This document shows, one piece after another, positions 50,867 to 60,293 of a DNA stretch of 64,000 nucleotides. Both the position numbers and the translations under genes were made by a program. The notes under the pieces are model-generated. The model did not search any database. It saw only the letters and a list, made by a program, of their open reading frames with translations, and was not told where the DNA came from. The DNA is taken from assembly GCA_001770015.1 (NCBI GenBank), contig MEQB01000001.1:62001-126000 (forward strand), written 5' to 3'. Position 1 is the stretch's first letter; every line of letters begins with the position of its first letter. Source of the DNA: Bdellovibrionales bacterium RIFOXYC1_FULL_37_79 (GTDB lineage Bacteria; Bdellovibrionota; Bacteriovoracia; Bacteriovoracales; Bacteriovoracaceae).

Positions 50867-53449
50867 TCATTTTGGACACTTTTCTTGTAAGCGTGGAATC
50901 ACCTCAGGGTGCTTCATCAAATAATCTTGAAGATTGTAATACACCGCTTTATTTTCAAAACCGTTTCGAACCTTGTCAGTATTGTCCTTTGTTAAAGAAA
51001 CAACCTCTAATATCGCTTGATGTTCATCTGAAGATGGCAACTTTTCAGCTTTCGCTTTTTGAGAAGAATAGAGCTTTTTTATCAACTGATCTTCATGCAA
51101 AAGAATACCATATTCATTGTCTAGCAATTTTTTCATTTCACTTTCACTTGCTTTGTTCGAAGAAATTTTTTTCGCAATATCTTCCATCTTCTTTGCAGTC
51201 TGTTCGGTCATCCCCATGTTCACCATAAATTTCGGGTTGTCTTCAATCAGATCTTCTTCTAGTTTTGCTATTCTATTTTCAAATACCCAGCGAATTTCTT
51301 CTGCCTGTTTTTTCTTCATATCATCACGTATCATTTTACATCCAGGTTCCCCAAGTTTTTTAAGCTTGTCGATATACATTTCAATGGCCATTGTTCTGCC
51401 TGCGAGCCGATACCCATGATGTTTTTGTTCTTTTAAAACATCGCAGGTTAGTGGTTGTTTCATGCACTCGTCATCACAAAACCAAAACTCCTCTTTCCAT
51501 TTTCTTACTTTGCCATATGCTGCAATCATCTGCGCCCGTTCAGAAGTGGAATGCTTGCGTACAAAAGAATCAAGTACCTGTCCCACTTCAACTTCCATAG
51601 CATCGTGACCGTAATGTAAATAAAACTTTGACTGTAGATCTTCCCACTCTGTTGAGCAAAGAGAAAGCTCCATATAGTAATTTAGCGATTGCGTATAAAG
51701 TTCTTCAGCTTGAATCTTTTTTAAGGTGGTAAGCGTCTTAATCATGGCCTCACCTTCAAGCATCATCGTCAAATCCTGACATGCTGTTTGAAATTCATTA
51801 AGCTTCTTTTTAAACTGATCAGGTGACATCTCTCCAAGTAACTCTTTTTCTAAAGATAAAATTTCATTTTTTAAATCGCTCTTAGACTTTGCATTGACGG
51901 TAGAAGTAACCGTGTCGATAATAAGGTCAGCGGTCATCATCTCAAGCGCTGTTCTCACAATTCCGGTCGGCGTTGTCATACTTGCTGCCAAGAATCCCTC
52001 TAAGACCTTTAGATATTTGTCAACCCTTTGAACATTTTTTGACTGCATAGCGAGCCACAGTCGATTTTTATTTAGTTCGCTTTTCATAAGTTCTTTACCA
52101 GCACCAACGATTCCCCATGCCCCGGCACCCATACCACTCTGTTTCCACGTTTCTTGATTTGAAATATAATCAGTTATTTCTTTTAAACATCCTTCTCGAT
52201 CTTTCCCAATTTTATTAATACAGCTCCGAACCGCACCGGCAGATTCAAAGGCAACGGTATCAATAAGAAATTTCCCACTATAAATTCCGGCCACGTTAAA
52301 CCATTTTTTCTTGGTCAGAGAAGTGTCGAGGCTATTCCCTGCCTTCATAATTGCAAGCATTGTAGCCAGTCCTGCATTTTTTTCTAATGTAAACATACAA
52401 GCAAACGATTTGAGCGATTGATCAAGCCCATGTCCCGTAAGTTCTGCGAGGATTTCTGATAAATACAGGCTTCCAACACCTTTTCCATATTCAAATGCTT
52501 TTATTACTGAAGGACCTGCTACTTCAGTAAACATTGATTGGAACCTTATAGAAGAAATCGGATGAACTAGTGAGAATGATACTTTTACCAAATCACTCCT
52601 TGTACTTGATGTTTCATATGCATAAAATGTGTCTAATGGGGGTACGCCAATTCCTTGATTCACACCGAATGAAAATTGGGCAGGAGAATCAAACGATGCA
52701 ATCGGTCCAGGAGGAGTAATAAAACGTCCAACTTGTATCAAATCACGCTCACTCTGTGCAGTATATAAAAAAGCTTGTCCTGAAATTGCAACTTGGGCGA
52801 CAAAAGGTATGGCCCTCTTAAATTTTTGATCATCATGAAAAAATTCAAATACAAACCGATTCGTTGTTGAATTAAAACCAAACGAAACCCCAAGTCCTTG
52901 CCCCCAATACGCCCCTTTAGATCCGAGCCCCGCTCCCCCGTTGAGGTTTGCCGAAAGAATGAAACCAAATTCATCGGATGATGCAATAATAGGAGCATGA
53001 GACCATATCTCCATATCAATTGCTGAAAGCAAATTTTGCACAGATTTGCGACTTAAAGGTATATCGGACTCAACCTGATTATTTTTCTTTGACGAATTAA
53101 CGAGACATCGCATTTTATCTACAACAAACGCACAGGTTCCTAAAACTGGTTTTGTGATTTTTAAAACGCGTAGAGATTTTTCCAACAATTTTTTTCTAGT
53201 TTGCAAAAACTTTTTTTTGTTTTCGTCAGATAACGAATCAAAAAGTTTCTGCTGATCAGGTGTTATGGGTGTGTTTGAAATTGAATACGGAGTATCATTT
53301 CCAATATAAATTTTGTCGCTATTTGTTCCACCAACACTACTTTCCTGTGGAGCATCTTTTTCTACAATTTTATCCTCATTCTCTTGAGCTAAAGATAATG
53401 TTTGAAGCGAAAAAAGCACTAAGAGTAGAAAATAAAAGTTTCGTGTTAT
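50867..53449 (-). CDS. Large exported protein of unknown family, apparent ATA start
   Basis: About 860 residues. The first in-frame standard start is GTG 53419, but that would cut the signal peptide in half. Ten codons earlier, ATA at 53449 has GGAG exactly 7 nt upstream and gives a full signal sequence (TRNFYFLLLVLFSLQTLSLA, cleavage before QENEDK); an in-frame TAA at 53464 closes the frame, and no ATG, GTG or TTG lies between. The mature protein has a Gly-rich beta-like region (about 160-300), a helical C-terminal half and about 15 Cys. I recognise no domain. It is flanked by the methyltransferase-like gene and a partial copy of it. Confidence 0.65.
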   Translation of the reverse strand: MTRNFYFLLLVLFSLQTLSLAQENEDKIVEKDAPQESSVGGTNSDKIYIGNDTPYSISNTPITPDQQKLFDSLSDENKKKFLQTRKKLLEKSLRVLKITKPVLGTCAFVVDKMRCLVNSSKKNNQVESDIPLSRKSVQNLLSAIDMEIWSHAPIIASSDEFGFILSANLNGGAGLGSKGAYWGQGLGVSFGFNSTTNRFVFEFFHDDQKFKRAIPFVAQVAISGQAFLYTAQSERDLIQVGRFITPPGPIASFDSPAQFSFGVNQGIGVPPLDTFYAYETSSTRSDLVKVSFSLVHPISSIRFQSMFTEVAGPSVIKAFEYGKGVGSLYLSEILAELTGHGLDQSLKSFACMFTLEKNAGLATMLAIMKAGNSLDTSLTKKKWFNVAGIYSGKFLIDTVAFESAGAVRSCINKIGKDREGCLKEITDYISNQETWKQSGMGAGAWGIVGAGKELMKSELNKNRLWLAMQSKNVQRVDKYLKVLEGFLAASMTTPTGIVRTALEMMTADLIIDTVTSTVNAKSKSDLKNEILSLEKELLGEMSPDQFKKKLNEFQTACQDLTMMLEGEAMIKTLTTLKKIQAEELYTQSLNYYMELSLCSTEWEDLQSKFYLHYGHDAMEVEVGQVLDSFVRKHSTSERAQMIAAYGKVRKWKEEFWFCDDECMKQPLTCDVLKEQKHHGYRLAGRTMAIEMYIDKLKKLGEPGCKMIRDDMKKKQAEEIRWVFENRIAKLEEDLIEDNPKFMVNMGMTEQTAKKMEDIAKKISSNKASESEMKKLLDNEYGILLHEDQLIKKLYSSQKAKAEKLPSSDEHQAILEVVSLTKDNTDKVRNGFENKAVYYNLQDYLMKHPEVIPRLQEKCPK

Positions 53450-53613
53450 GTAATTACTCCTTTAGTTAAACCCTGACATATATATTTTAAAACTTTCTCG
53501 GTTAATAAATGATTTATTAATCCTTATTGATCGGAGTTTTTTAACATAAATATAGTATTTTGTTACGCTATGTTTTAGCACAGTGATTTTGTCAATTATT
53601 GGGTTGTAGATGG

Positions 53614-53787
53614 CTATTTCAAACTTTGATGGATTCACGCTGCTTACCAAAAGATTTTTTTGAAGATATTTTGTCAGAGGAATTAATTCAACCCTATGAA
53701 AAAGTATCTGTTTTTATTGATTGCTGGGGTGTTATAACATATACTAAAACTCCTCATCTGGTTTTAAAAAAAAGTATTAGAAATCGT
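53614..53787 (+). pseudogene. Decayed partial copy of the exported methyltransferase-like gene
   Basis: This segment aligns with 50168-50340 of the methyltransferase-like gene; by hand I count about 19 substitutions (mostly transitions) and two single-base insertions, one lengthening a T run and one an A run. The insertions shift the frame and no signal peptide, motif I or C-terminus is present, so it is non-functional. It fills most of the 325-nt gap between the 860-aa gene and exbD; 53465-53613 shows nothing I recognise. Confidence 0.85.
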
Positions 53788-53789
53788 TC

Positions 53790-54182
53790 TTATTTCTGAT
53801 TGGTAATCAGCGAGAGATTATGGAGCTTGCTGTTTTTGAGCATATCTAAAATATTTATTACTTTATCGTAAATCACATTTTTATCAACCCGCAGTTCGAC
53901 CGGTTCGGTTTTGTTGGTGATGGAAGCGAGGTGGTTTTTGAGTTCATCGATGGTGACTTCTTTTCCGTTGTAGGCCAGTCGATCGCTGGTCAGCTCAAGA
54001 TAATGAACATTTTTGACTTGCGAGACTGAATTATCTTTGGAAGCCTCGGGAAGGCTCATCAGCAAGGCCAGTTCATTTTTCTTGAAGACCGTGGAAACCA
54101 TGAAAAAAATCAGTAGCAAAAAAACAACATCGATGAGTGGGGTTAATTCGGGGGACAGACTTTCTCTTGATCTTTTTTTCAT
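53790..54182 (-). CDS. exbD: ExbD/TolR-family proton-channel subunit
   Basis: A 130-residue protein with one N-terminal membrane helix containing the essential proton-path Asp (LTPLIDVVFLLLIFFMV) and a soluble periplasmic domain. It pairs with the ExbB/TolQ protein of the preceding gene to convert the proton gradient into mechanical work on an outer-membrane partner (TonB or Tol system). The ATG is directly adjacent to the exbB stop. No tonB, tolA or tolB is nearby, so which system it serves is open. Its stop is 2 nt from the decayed methyltransferase fragment. Confidence 0.9.
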   Translation of the reverse strand: MKKRSRESLSPELTPLIDVVFLLLIFFMVSTVFKKNELALLMSLPEASKDNSVSQVKNVHYLELTSDRLAYNGKEVTIDELKNHLASITNKTEPVELRVDKNVIYDKVINILDMLKNSKLHNLSLITNQK

Positions 54183-54704
54183 TTATAAAAGTCCTCGGAG
54201 CAATTCTTTTTCAAGCTTGGTTTCCAGAGAATCCAGTATCCCTAGCAGATAGCTGTGACCGATGTAATGTGGAATAGCAACGATAAGCCCCCCCACCGTG
54301 GTGATCAAGGCCATGGAAATACCCTGGGCAAAATTTTCAGGACTGTTTAGTCCGGTGGATGCTATCACTTGGAAAGCGATCAATATGCCAACAACTGTTC
54401 CAAGTAGGCCTAGTAATGGAGATATTGTGGCAATAATTTTTATAGTGTTAACGCCGGATTCAAGTTTTCTCATATGCTCAGCAATTTCCTTTTTAGAAAG
54501 TTCAATGATGATGGACGGATCTTTGGTGGCTATTTTTTTTTCAGCAAGTGATTCCTCCAAAGATTTGACCCGGTCAGATATTTTATTTTTTTCCTTGTAA
54601 AACATGTAAAATTTGTAAAACATTATGGCAAAGCCCACCATATTAATAAGTAAAAGCAAATACATGATAGGGCCACCTTGCTCGATGTAATTAATGACTC
54701 TCAT
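54183..54704 (-). CDS. exbB: ExbB/TolQ-family proton-channel protein
   Basis: A 173-residue three-helix membrane protein (about 12-30, 90-115 and 128-152) with the MotA/TolQ/ExbB signature: TIKIIATISPLLGLLGTVVGILIAF and GISMALITTVGGLIVAIPHY. It forms the pentameric channel around ExbD dimers. The order exbB-exbD is normal. It lacks the long extension of TolQ. The partner complex cannot be named from this window. Confidence 0.92.
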   Translation of the reverse strand: MRVINYIEQGGPIMYLLLLINMVGFAIMFYKFYMFYKEKNKISDRVKSLEESLAEKKIATKDPSIIIELSKKEIAEHMRKLESGVNTIKIIATISPLLGLLGTVVGILIAFQVIASTGLNSPENFAQGISMALITTVGGLIVAIPHYIGHSYLLGILDSLETKLEKELLRGLL

Positions 54705-54797
54705 TAGGTCTCCTTAAATATAAAAATATATAATGATTCTAAATGACTTCAGTGGTTTTGCAAACTAAACAAAACACTTGACGGTATCGGTGTGGTA

Positions 54798-56621
54798 TTA
54801 GGAAAGAGGCAGGTTGTTTTGAGTGCTTGGAAATTCAGCGCGAAAAGTTGTTCCAATGCCTTCGTCGCTGCTGACACTGATTTTCCCGCCATGTTTTTGC
54901 ACAATGTGTTTGACAATAGCAAGGCCTAGTCCGGTGCCTCCAAGTTTTCTTGAGCGGGAGGTATCTACGCGATAAAATCTTTCAAACAGTCGGGGGATGT
55001 CTTTGCTGGGAATTCCGATTCCGTCATCTTCGATTTTCAAGATACAACCGTTTTTAAGATTATTTTCCCAAGAGATGAGGATATGTCCGGGCTCTTTTGA
55101 ATATTTATAGGCATTGTCTATAAGATTGGTTAACACTTGTTCCACCAGCAGGGGATTGCCCTGGATGGATTCAACTTCAAACTTGGTGATTACGCTGATA
55201 TTTTTGTTAAGATAACTTTGTCTGACGTTGGAAAGAACCGAGTTAGTGATTTCTTCTGTAAAAATATTTTCTTTTTTAATTTGAGGACGGGATTCGATCA
55301 TGGAGAGATTCAAGATATCTTGAAATAAAATATTAAGTCGATTGGAATTGGATTCAATTTTTTCCAGGGATTTCAGCGTGTCCTGGTCGTTGAGGGCCGG
55401 CTTGCTTTTTAAATACTGAACATAGCCTTTCATGGCAGTCAGGGGGGTTTTGACCTCGTGAGAGACATTGGCCACAAAATCCTCTCTCATTTTCTCATTT
55501 AATCGCCGGCTGGTGACATCATGAAAGATACAGACAATGCCAAACATTTTTTTGGAAGCGTCATACAAAGGAGTGATGGATAAATCGAAATATCCATCGC
55601 CGGCTTTGTTAATGGGCAATTTGATATTTTCCCTGGTGAAAGAAGTCTCGGATTCCAAAGCCTTCTCAAGTATCTCCTTAACTTTTTCATTTTTTGTGAT
55701 GCTGTAAAAGGAGCAGTTGGATGATTTTGAGTCAAGTGTGAAGTCCTCTAAAAAATATTCCCGATACCTTTTGTTGATGAATAAAACCTTATTTTGTTTG
55801 TTGATGGCCAAGATGGCATCCGAAATGCTTTCGATTAATGTGTTGAATTTTTCATTTTCATAATAGAGTTCATGAATATAGTTCTCCAAATCCTCCTTGG
55901 CATGATCCAGGGTCTCTTCCACCAGTTTCCAGTCTCGGTTTTGGCCTAGAACAAAGTTGTTGGCGTCCCTGGGGGAAAGTTTTTTTAAAACATCTATTTT
56001 TTTAAAAATACTTCTGAAAGGAAGAGCGGCATGCAGTAGCTTTAATAGGATAAATAACGAGGTAATTAAAATTAAAGGAAGCAAAATAGTCAAAATCGAC
56101 TGGTCGAATTTATAAATATTTTTATAAATAGGCTCCAGTGGGATGGCCTTGCGGATAATATATTTTTGATTATTATGTTCAATGATTTGAGCACCAAAAA
56201 GCATTTTTTTGGACAAAGTGTGACTGTATCGCAGAGATTCGCCGTAATTGTTTTGGAATGCTTGAATGACTTCCGGATGGTGAGATAAGTTTTCCAGTTT
56301 TTTCCAGTCTATGAAGCTATCACATAAGGCCACACCTTTGCGGTTGATGAGGGTATATCGGTTATGGGGATCAAAAGTGAGGGAGTTGCACCAGGTGATC
56401 GGGTCAAGCTTGGTCATCGATAACGATTCTTTTATGATTTTCAGGGAACCAGCCAGCTGTATTTTTGATTGGGCGATAATATAGGTTCTAAGATAATAAG
56501 TGGCCACAAAACCGGTGGCGATAATGGCAAGTGAAGTGACCAATGCCTGTGCCAAGGCTATTTTTTTAAAAAAACGCCAAGGCAGGTCAGTCATATTTTT
56601 TTCAAATCGTTTTTTACGCAT
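54798..56621 (-). CDS. phoR: PhoR-like sensor histidine kinase
   Basis: Membrane sensor kinase of 607 residues. Two transmembrane helices (about 22-45 and 175-195) bracket a periplasmic domain of about 130 residues; a HAMP-like and PAS segment (about 245-365; IESISDAILAINKQNKVLFI) precede the HisKA H-box FVANVSHEVKTPLTAMKGYV and HATPase motifs NLIDNAYKYS, IEDDGIGIP, and GGTGLGLAIVKHIV. All catalytic motifs are present, so it should be active. It lies just downstream of a PhoB-like regulator (5 nt apart). The layout fits PhoR, but no pst or phoU genes are nearby, so the phosphate link is only probable. Confidence 0.88.
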   Translation of the reverse strand: MRKKRFEKNMTDLPWRFFKKIALAQALVTSLAIIATGFVATYYLRTYIIAQSKIQLAGSLKIIKESLSMTKLDPITWCNSLTFDPHNRYTLINRKGVALCDSFIDWKKLENLSHHPEVIQAFQNNYGESLRYSHTLSKKMLFGAQIIEHNNQKYIIRKAIPLEPIYKNIYKFDQSILTILLPLILITSLFILLKLLHAALPFRSIFKKIDVLKKLSPRDANNFVLGQNRDWKLVEETLDHAKEDLENYIHELYYENEKFNTLIESISDAILAINKQNKVLFINKRYREYFLEDFTLDSKSSNCSFYSITKNEKVKEILEKALESETSFTRENIKLPINKAGDGYFDLSITPLYDASKKMFGIVCIFHDVTSRRLNEKMREDFVANVSHEVKTPLTAMKGYVQYLKSKPALNDQDTLKSLEKIESNSNRLNILFQDILNLSMIESRPQIKKENIFTEEITNSVLSNVRQSYLNKNISVITKFEVESIQGNPLLVEQVLTNLIDNAYKYSKEPGHILISWENNLKNGCILKIEDDGIGIPSKDIPRLFERFYRVDTSRSRKLGGTGLGLAIVKHIVQKHGGKISVSSDEGIGTTFRAEFPSTQNNLPLS

Positions 56622-56626
56622 TTTTT

Positions 56627-57349
56627 TTATGCATCTCCAATGACTCTGTAACCAATACCTCTAATGGTTTCAATCATATTAGAATATGGCCCAAGCTTTT
56701 TCCTTAGTCCAAAAATATGGGTGTCAATAGTTCTGTCGGTAACATGGATGGGCCCTTCTTGGATATATTCGACCAGTTGATTCCTGGTTAGGACTTTTCC
56801 GGGAGCTTCCATAAAGGCACATAAAATTTTGTATTCAGAAAGCGTAAGTTCAATTTCTTTTCCTTCCACAAAGGCTTTGCATTGGTCCTTATCAACTTTG
56901 ATTTGTCCGACAGTAATAACCGGGGAAGTAACCAGGTCATTGGCCGATTGTTCGATAATCTCAAAGCGGCGAAGCAATGCCCGAACTCTTGCCAGAAAAA
57001 TATCGGTTTCAAATGGTTTAGTAATATAATCATCTGCACCGGCATCCAGGCCTTCTACAATGTCTTCTGGACGACTAAGCGCTGTGAGCATCAAAATGGG
57101 GTGATATTTGGTTTTTTGATAAAGTCTGAGGAAGCGGCAGATTTCAATACCGCTGTTACCTGGGAGCATTCGATCCAAAACAAATAAGTGAGGAGGTTCT
57201 TCGGCGTCTTTTAAAGTTTGGATATAGGTTAGGGCATCATCTCCCCGATGAATGACCTTACAATCATGTCCCAGCGAGGATAGGTGGGTTTGCAAAAGAT
57301 CTCCAATATCGATTTCGTCTTCCACCACTAAAATCTTAAATTTTCTCAT
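56627..57349 (-). CDS. phoB: PhoB/OmpR-family response regulator
   Basis: A 240-residue regulator: receiver domain (about 1-125) with the acidic pocket VVEDEIDIG, phosphorylation Asp in LFVLDRMLPGNSG, Thr in MLTALSRPED and Lys in YITKPFE; then a winged-helix output domain (about 145-240) with LTLSEYKILCAF and VTDRTIDTHIFGLRKKLG. It should bind direct repeats upstream of its targets. It is followed, 5 nt later, by the PhoR-like kinase. The intergenic region to the next gene (57350-57567) has no obvious Pho box that I can defend. Confidence 0.92.
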   Translation of the reverse strand: MRKFKILVVEDEIDIGDLLQTHLSSLGHDCKVIHRGDDALTYIQTLKDAEEPPHLFVLDRMLPGNSGIEICRFLRLYQKTKYHPILMLTALSRPEDIVEGLDAGADDYITKPFETDIFLARVRALLRRFEIIEQSANDLVTSPVITVGQIKVDKDQCKAFVEGKEIELTLSEYKILCAFMEAPGKVLTRNQLVEYIQEGPIHVTDRTIDTHIFGLRKKLGPYSNMIETIRGIGYRVIGDA

Positions 57350-57567
57350 ATTCTACTCTTTGCTAGATTGTTTAATTATTTAAAATTATGAGGTTTATAT
57401 AAGATAAAAAGGAAACCATCAAGATAAAAAAAAACATATGATGCGTCACGTCTCGACGAACTTGAGTTTTATTAAACACTTGCTGGTTGGGATAATTTTC
57501 CATCTGCATTGAAAACTAAAATTTCGCTATAATTGATTTAAGAAATAATTATGGGAGTTGATTAAAT

Positions 57568-58806
57568 TTGGTTGTAAGCAAAACTGGTTTTTACTTTATT
57601 CAAAAAAAGAATAACAGGGCCATTCCTATTAATGATGGAATAATTATCGGTCGTGGTAACGATTGCAAAATTGTTATTAAAGATGAAAGAATTTCCAGTA
57701 ATCATCTCAAGATAGTGGTGAGTGATGAAGAATGTTTCATCGTTGATCTGGAAACCAAGAACGGAACCGTGGTAAATGGTCAAAAAATTCCCACCAATGA
57801 AAAATTCAAACTTTATCATAATGATATTCTCCAGTTAGGGAGATATCAGTTTCAATTTGTTGACGAGAAGTTAACCACTAGGCTGGGACAGACGGTGGAG
57901 GATATTGAAAAAACCTGTACCAATCTGGGGGTGAGCATTACTTACTCTAAAAATGAGGCCCAAAATCAGGACTACAATGCGATTAATTTTACTAGCAGTG
58001 GTAATAAAATATCAAATCCCATACCCCGTCGGAGTCGGGTCAGGGAGAATGTGTCAACCAACGTGCAAAGTGAAATTGAACTTACGCCAATGAAAACCAA
58101 GGCCAGTTTGACTCAGTCAGATCAAAATTCCTTTGCTTCCCAGGCGGAGCAGCTATTTAGAGAATTAAATTTTCAGCGCAGAGAAAGAGAAAAACGTCAA
58201 AAAATGAAGGAAAATGAAATACTCAAACTGATAGAAACCAAAAAAGAATTTTTAGAAAAGCAAAATGAGGCTAAGGAAAAATTTAAACAGCATAAAGCAT
58301 TGGAGGAAAAAAAAGTAGAGTTGCAGGCCCAGATCGGTCCTGGTCCTTTACCTGATGGTGAATTACTAAAACAAGAAACCAAACTTAATGCTGATAGAAT
58401 TGATGAATTTAAAAAAAGTATTGAAGAACTGGTAAGTCAGATTAAAAACATTGAAAAAGAAATAAATCTTTTGGAAGGAAAAAATACCAATATAGATCAA
58501 AAATTGAATGCCATTGAACAGGTGAAAATCGCGGAAGAGGAGTTGTTGGATTTAAAAGAAAATGTTAAGGCGTACAAGTACTACAATGATTATAATTATA
58601 AGGAATTGGAGCGTAAGCTGAAAATAAAAGAGAATGAAAAAGAAATCATTGATAAAGAAATAACAGATTATGATGAAAAGATTGCTCATCAACAAAAGAA
58701 AATGGAGATTGAAAGAGAAGCTGAAAGGAAATTGCAGGAGAAAAATCTGCAAAAAGAGATTGTTAAGCTTCAGCGAAAACTAGATTCAGTCAAAAAAGGC
58801 AGCTAA
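57568..58806 (+). CDS. FHA-domain protein with long coiled coil
   Basis: A 412-residue protein. The N-terminal FHA domain (about 5-90) has the phosphothreonine-binding signature IIIGRGNDCKIVIKD, RISSNHLKIV and DLETKNGTVVNGQKI. Residues about 110-185 are a variable linker, and about 190-410 form a highly charged coiled coil. It likely binds a phosphorylated partner and oligomerises; in other bacteria such proteins take part in secretion or cytoskeletal assemblies. The start is TTG 57568, with GGGAG 10 nt upstream; no other start is in frame. It converges with the next gene, sharing 4 nt. No kinase is adjacent. Confidence 0.85.
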   Translation: MVVSKTGFYFIQKKNNRAIPINDGIIIGRGNDCKIVIKDERISSNHLKIVVSDEECFIVDLETKNGTVVNGQKIPTNEKFKLYHNDILQLGRYQFQFVDEKLTTRLGQTVEDIEKTCTNLGVSITYSKNEAQNQDYNAINFTSSGNKISNPIPRRSRVRENVSTNVQSEIELTPMKTKASLTQSDQNSFASQAEQLFRELNFQRREREKRQKMKENEILKLIETKKEFLEKQNEAKEKFKQHKALEEKKVELQAQIGPGPLPDGELLKQETKLNADRIDEFKKSIEELVSQIKNIEKEINLLEGKNTNIDQKLNAIEQVKIAEEELLDLKENVKAYKYYNDYNYKELERKLKIKENEKEIIDKEITDYDEKIAHQQKKMEIEREAERKLQEKNLQKEIVKLQRKLDSVKKGS

Positions 58807-59018
58807 AGTACAGTTTGAGAAACATGTAATCTAAAGCTTTTATCCCTTGATCTTCTGATGGCACATTTTCCATCAATTTTTTGCTTGACAAGAAAGTCAT
58901 AAAAATCAGGTTCGGTGTCGCAAACCTCCAGTATCGACTTTCCTTCGTGCTCGCCAAAATCAATGTAAACTTTATCTTCCTCTAGAATGCCAGTAATCGG
59001 GCTGATGTCTTGTGCCAT
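58803..59018 (-). CDS. Small conserved-looking protein (71 aa)
   Basis: Unassigned 71-residue protein starting at ATG 59018 with GGGAGG close upstream. The segment VYIDFGEHEGKSILEVCDTE then PDFYDFLVKQK resembles the small domain at the C-terminus of ExoX-like exonucleases (DUF3820-like, with FGKHKGK and a terminal YLxWL), so it may be a free-standing copy of that nucleic-acid-associated module. The rest, CAIRRSRDKSFRLHV, is basic. The similarity is a pattern impression. It overlaps the end of the FHA gene by 4 nt. Confidence 0.55.
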   Translation of the reverse strand: MAQDISPITGILEEDKVYIDFGEHEGKSILEVCDTEPDFYDFLVKQKIDGKCAIRRSRDKSFRLHVSQTVL

Positions 59019-59160
59019 TATTCCCTCCCTAGAATGATTGCCAAGAAATTTCACTTAGTGCTAAATCCTTGTATTCATTGTGCGACAAAGTTTTCATTTT
59101 GCAAAGTAAAAATAATTTTAATAAGATAGATACCCGATTGGTTTGCTAGGCTTAAACATA

Positions 59161-60171
59161 TCAAGTGTAATACTTTTTGAAAAATTGTACGATTAATTTA
59201 AATTCTGTGGGGAATTGATCAAACATTATTTTTTTTACAAATTCCAGACTTTCTAAAAGGGTACAGGCATTCCGGTAGGGGCGGTCTGAAAGCATGGCTG
59301 CAATGATGTCCATGATGATGGTAGTAAGGGTTTCAAAACCCAGCATAACATTATTGGAGGGATTTAGTCTGATCTGCATTTCCGGTTTTAATTCACTTCG
59401 CAAGTCACTAAAGGCATGATGGTGCTCAATTATTTTTAAATGATGAGGTCTAAGCGGAGTCCGGCCGCTTAAAATTTTAAGGGAGATTTGGGGGTGTCTG
59501 AGAAATTGTTTTTTGTCGGAATCAGTAAGATTATTTTTTTCAAATTTATCTGTCGGGATGAACGACATCCCAACATCCTTTAATAGACTGGCCAAAAAAA
59601 AGGCTTCAATGTCTTGATCTATATAGGTTTTGGAATTTTTTAAAAGTCCTAAGAGAAAGAGGGACGAAAGCACCGGTTGGGCCAGAATGTAGTGATGTTT
59701 TTGGCCGATATAATCATCATATAATTCCTTATGAGTATGCATCATCTCCATCAGTATCTTGGAAAGGGCATGGGCACTTTGCAGTTGCAAATTGAGTGTG
59801 TCATTATCAAGTGCATCCAGATACAAATAATACATATTCAAGGTTAAAAAATTCATTTGTTTTTTTGTATTTTCGATGGTGTTTCCCATTGAAAGCGACC
59901 GGGTGGAAATGCGTAGAAGATCCTGTTGCTTCTTTACGATTTTTTTGTGTTCATCCTTTAATGTATACAAGGTTCCATTGGAGTGGCTTAAAATCGCCGC
60001 CAGTTGTTTTTTATCCACAGGGGATTCTTGTTTTAAAATCAACTCAAATAAACCGTTTTTAAGTCCATAGATGTCACAAGGGACAAATTCGATATTGAAA
60101 AGCTCACGCAAGGCCAGGGGAACCATTTCCAAACTGGCATGATACTGTTGTAAATAATGTAACGAATCCAT
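59161..60171 (-). CDS. Degenerate HD-GYP-like protein
   Basis: A 336-residue cytoplasmic protein. The C-terminal half follows the HD-GYP layout (ASLLKDVGMSFIPTDKF, LTDSDKKQFLRHPQISLKIL, LKIIEHHHAFSDL), but key residues are missing: the HD pair reads Lys-Asp, and no GYP triad follows the HH. It is thus unlikely to hydrolyse cyclic-di-GMP and may bind it or another partner. The N-terminal 180 residues are unrecognised and could be a sensor or effector domain. Enzymatically dead relatives of this type are known in predatory Bdellovibrionota. It stands alone. Confidence 0.7.
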   Translation of the reverse strand: MDSLHYLQQYHASLEMVPLALRELFNIEFVPCDIYGLKNGLFELILKQESPVDKKQLAAILSHSNGTLYTLKDEHKKIVKKQQDLLRISTRSLSMGNTIENTKKQMNFLTLNMYYLYLDALDNDTLNLQLQSAHALSKILMEMMHTHKELYDDYIGQKHHYILAQPVLSSLFLLGLLKNSKTYIDQDIEAFFLASLLKDVGMSFIPTDKFEKNNLTDSDKKQFLRHPQISLKILSGRTPLRPHHLKIIEHHHAFSDLRSELKPEMQIRLNPSNNVMLGFETLTTIIMDIIAAMLSDRPYRNACTLLESLEFVKKIMFDQFPTEFKLIVQFFKKYYT

Positions 60172-60293
60172 ACCCGAGTATTATACCATCAAGTGAGTAA
60201 AATTAAGTTCATGGAAATTTTGTTCCCAGTTATTTTGGATATGGGGGACACACCTCTCTATACATATTTAGTTATTGTTGATAAAATCACTCT

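Noticed and set aside
50818-51228. Open frame of 136 codons on the plus strand
   Set aside because: It lies antisense inside the 860-aa gene, has no ribosome site and its composition is not protein-like.
57350-57567. Pho box in front of phoB
   Set aside because: I could not find a pair of spaced CTGTCAT-like repeats.
60182-60293. tRNA or small RNA in the gap before the zinc-ribbon methyltransferase
   Set aside because: No tRNA arm pattern such as GGTTCGA was found here or in any other gap, and no strong fold was seen.
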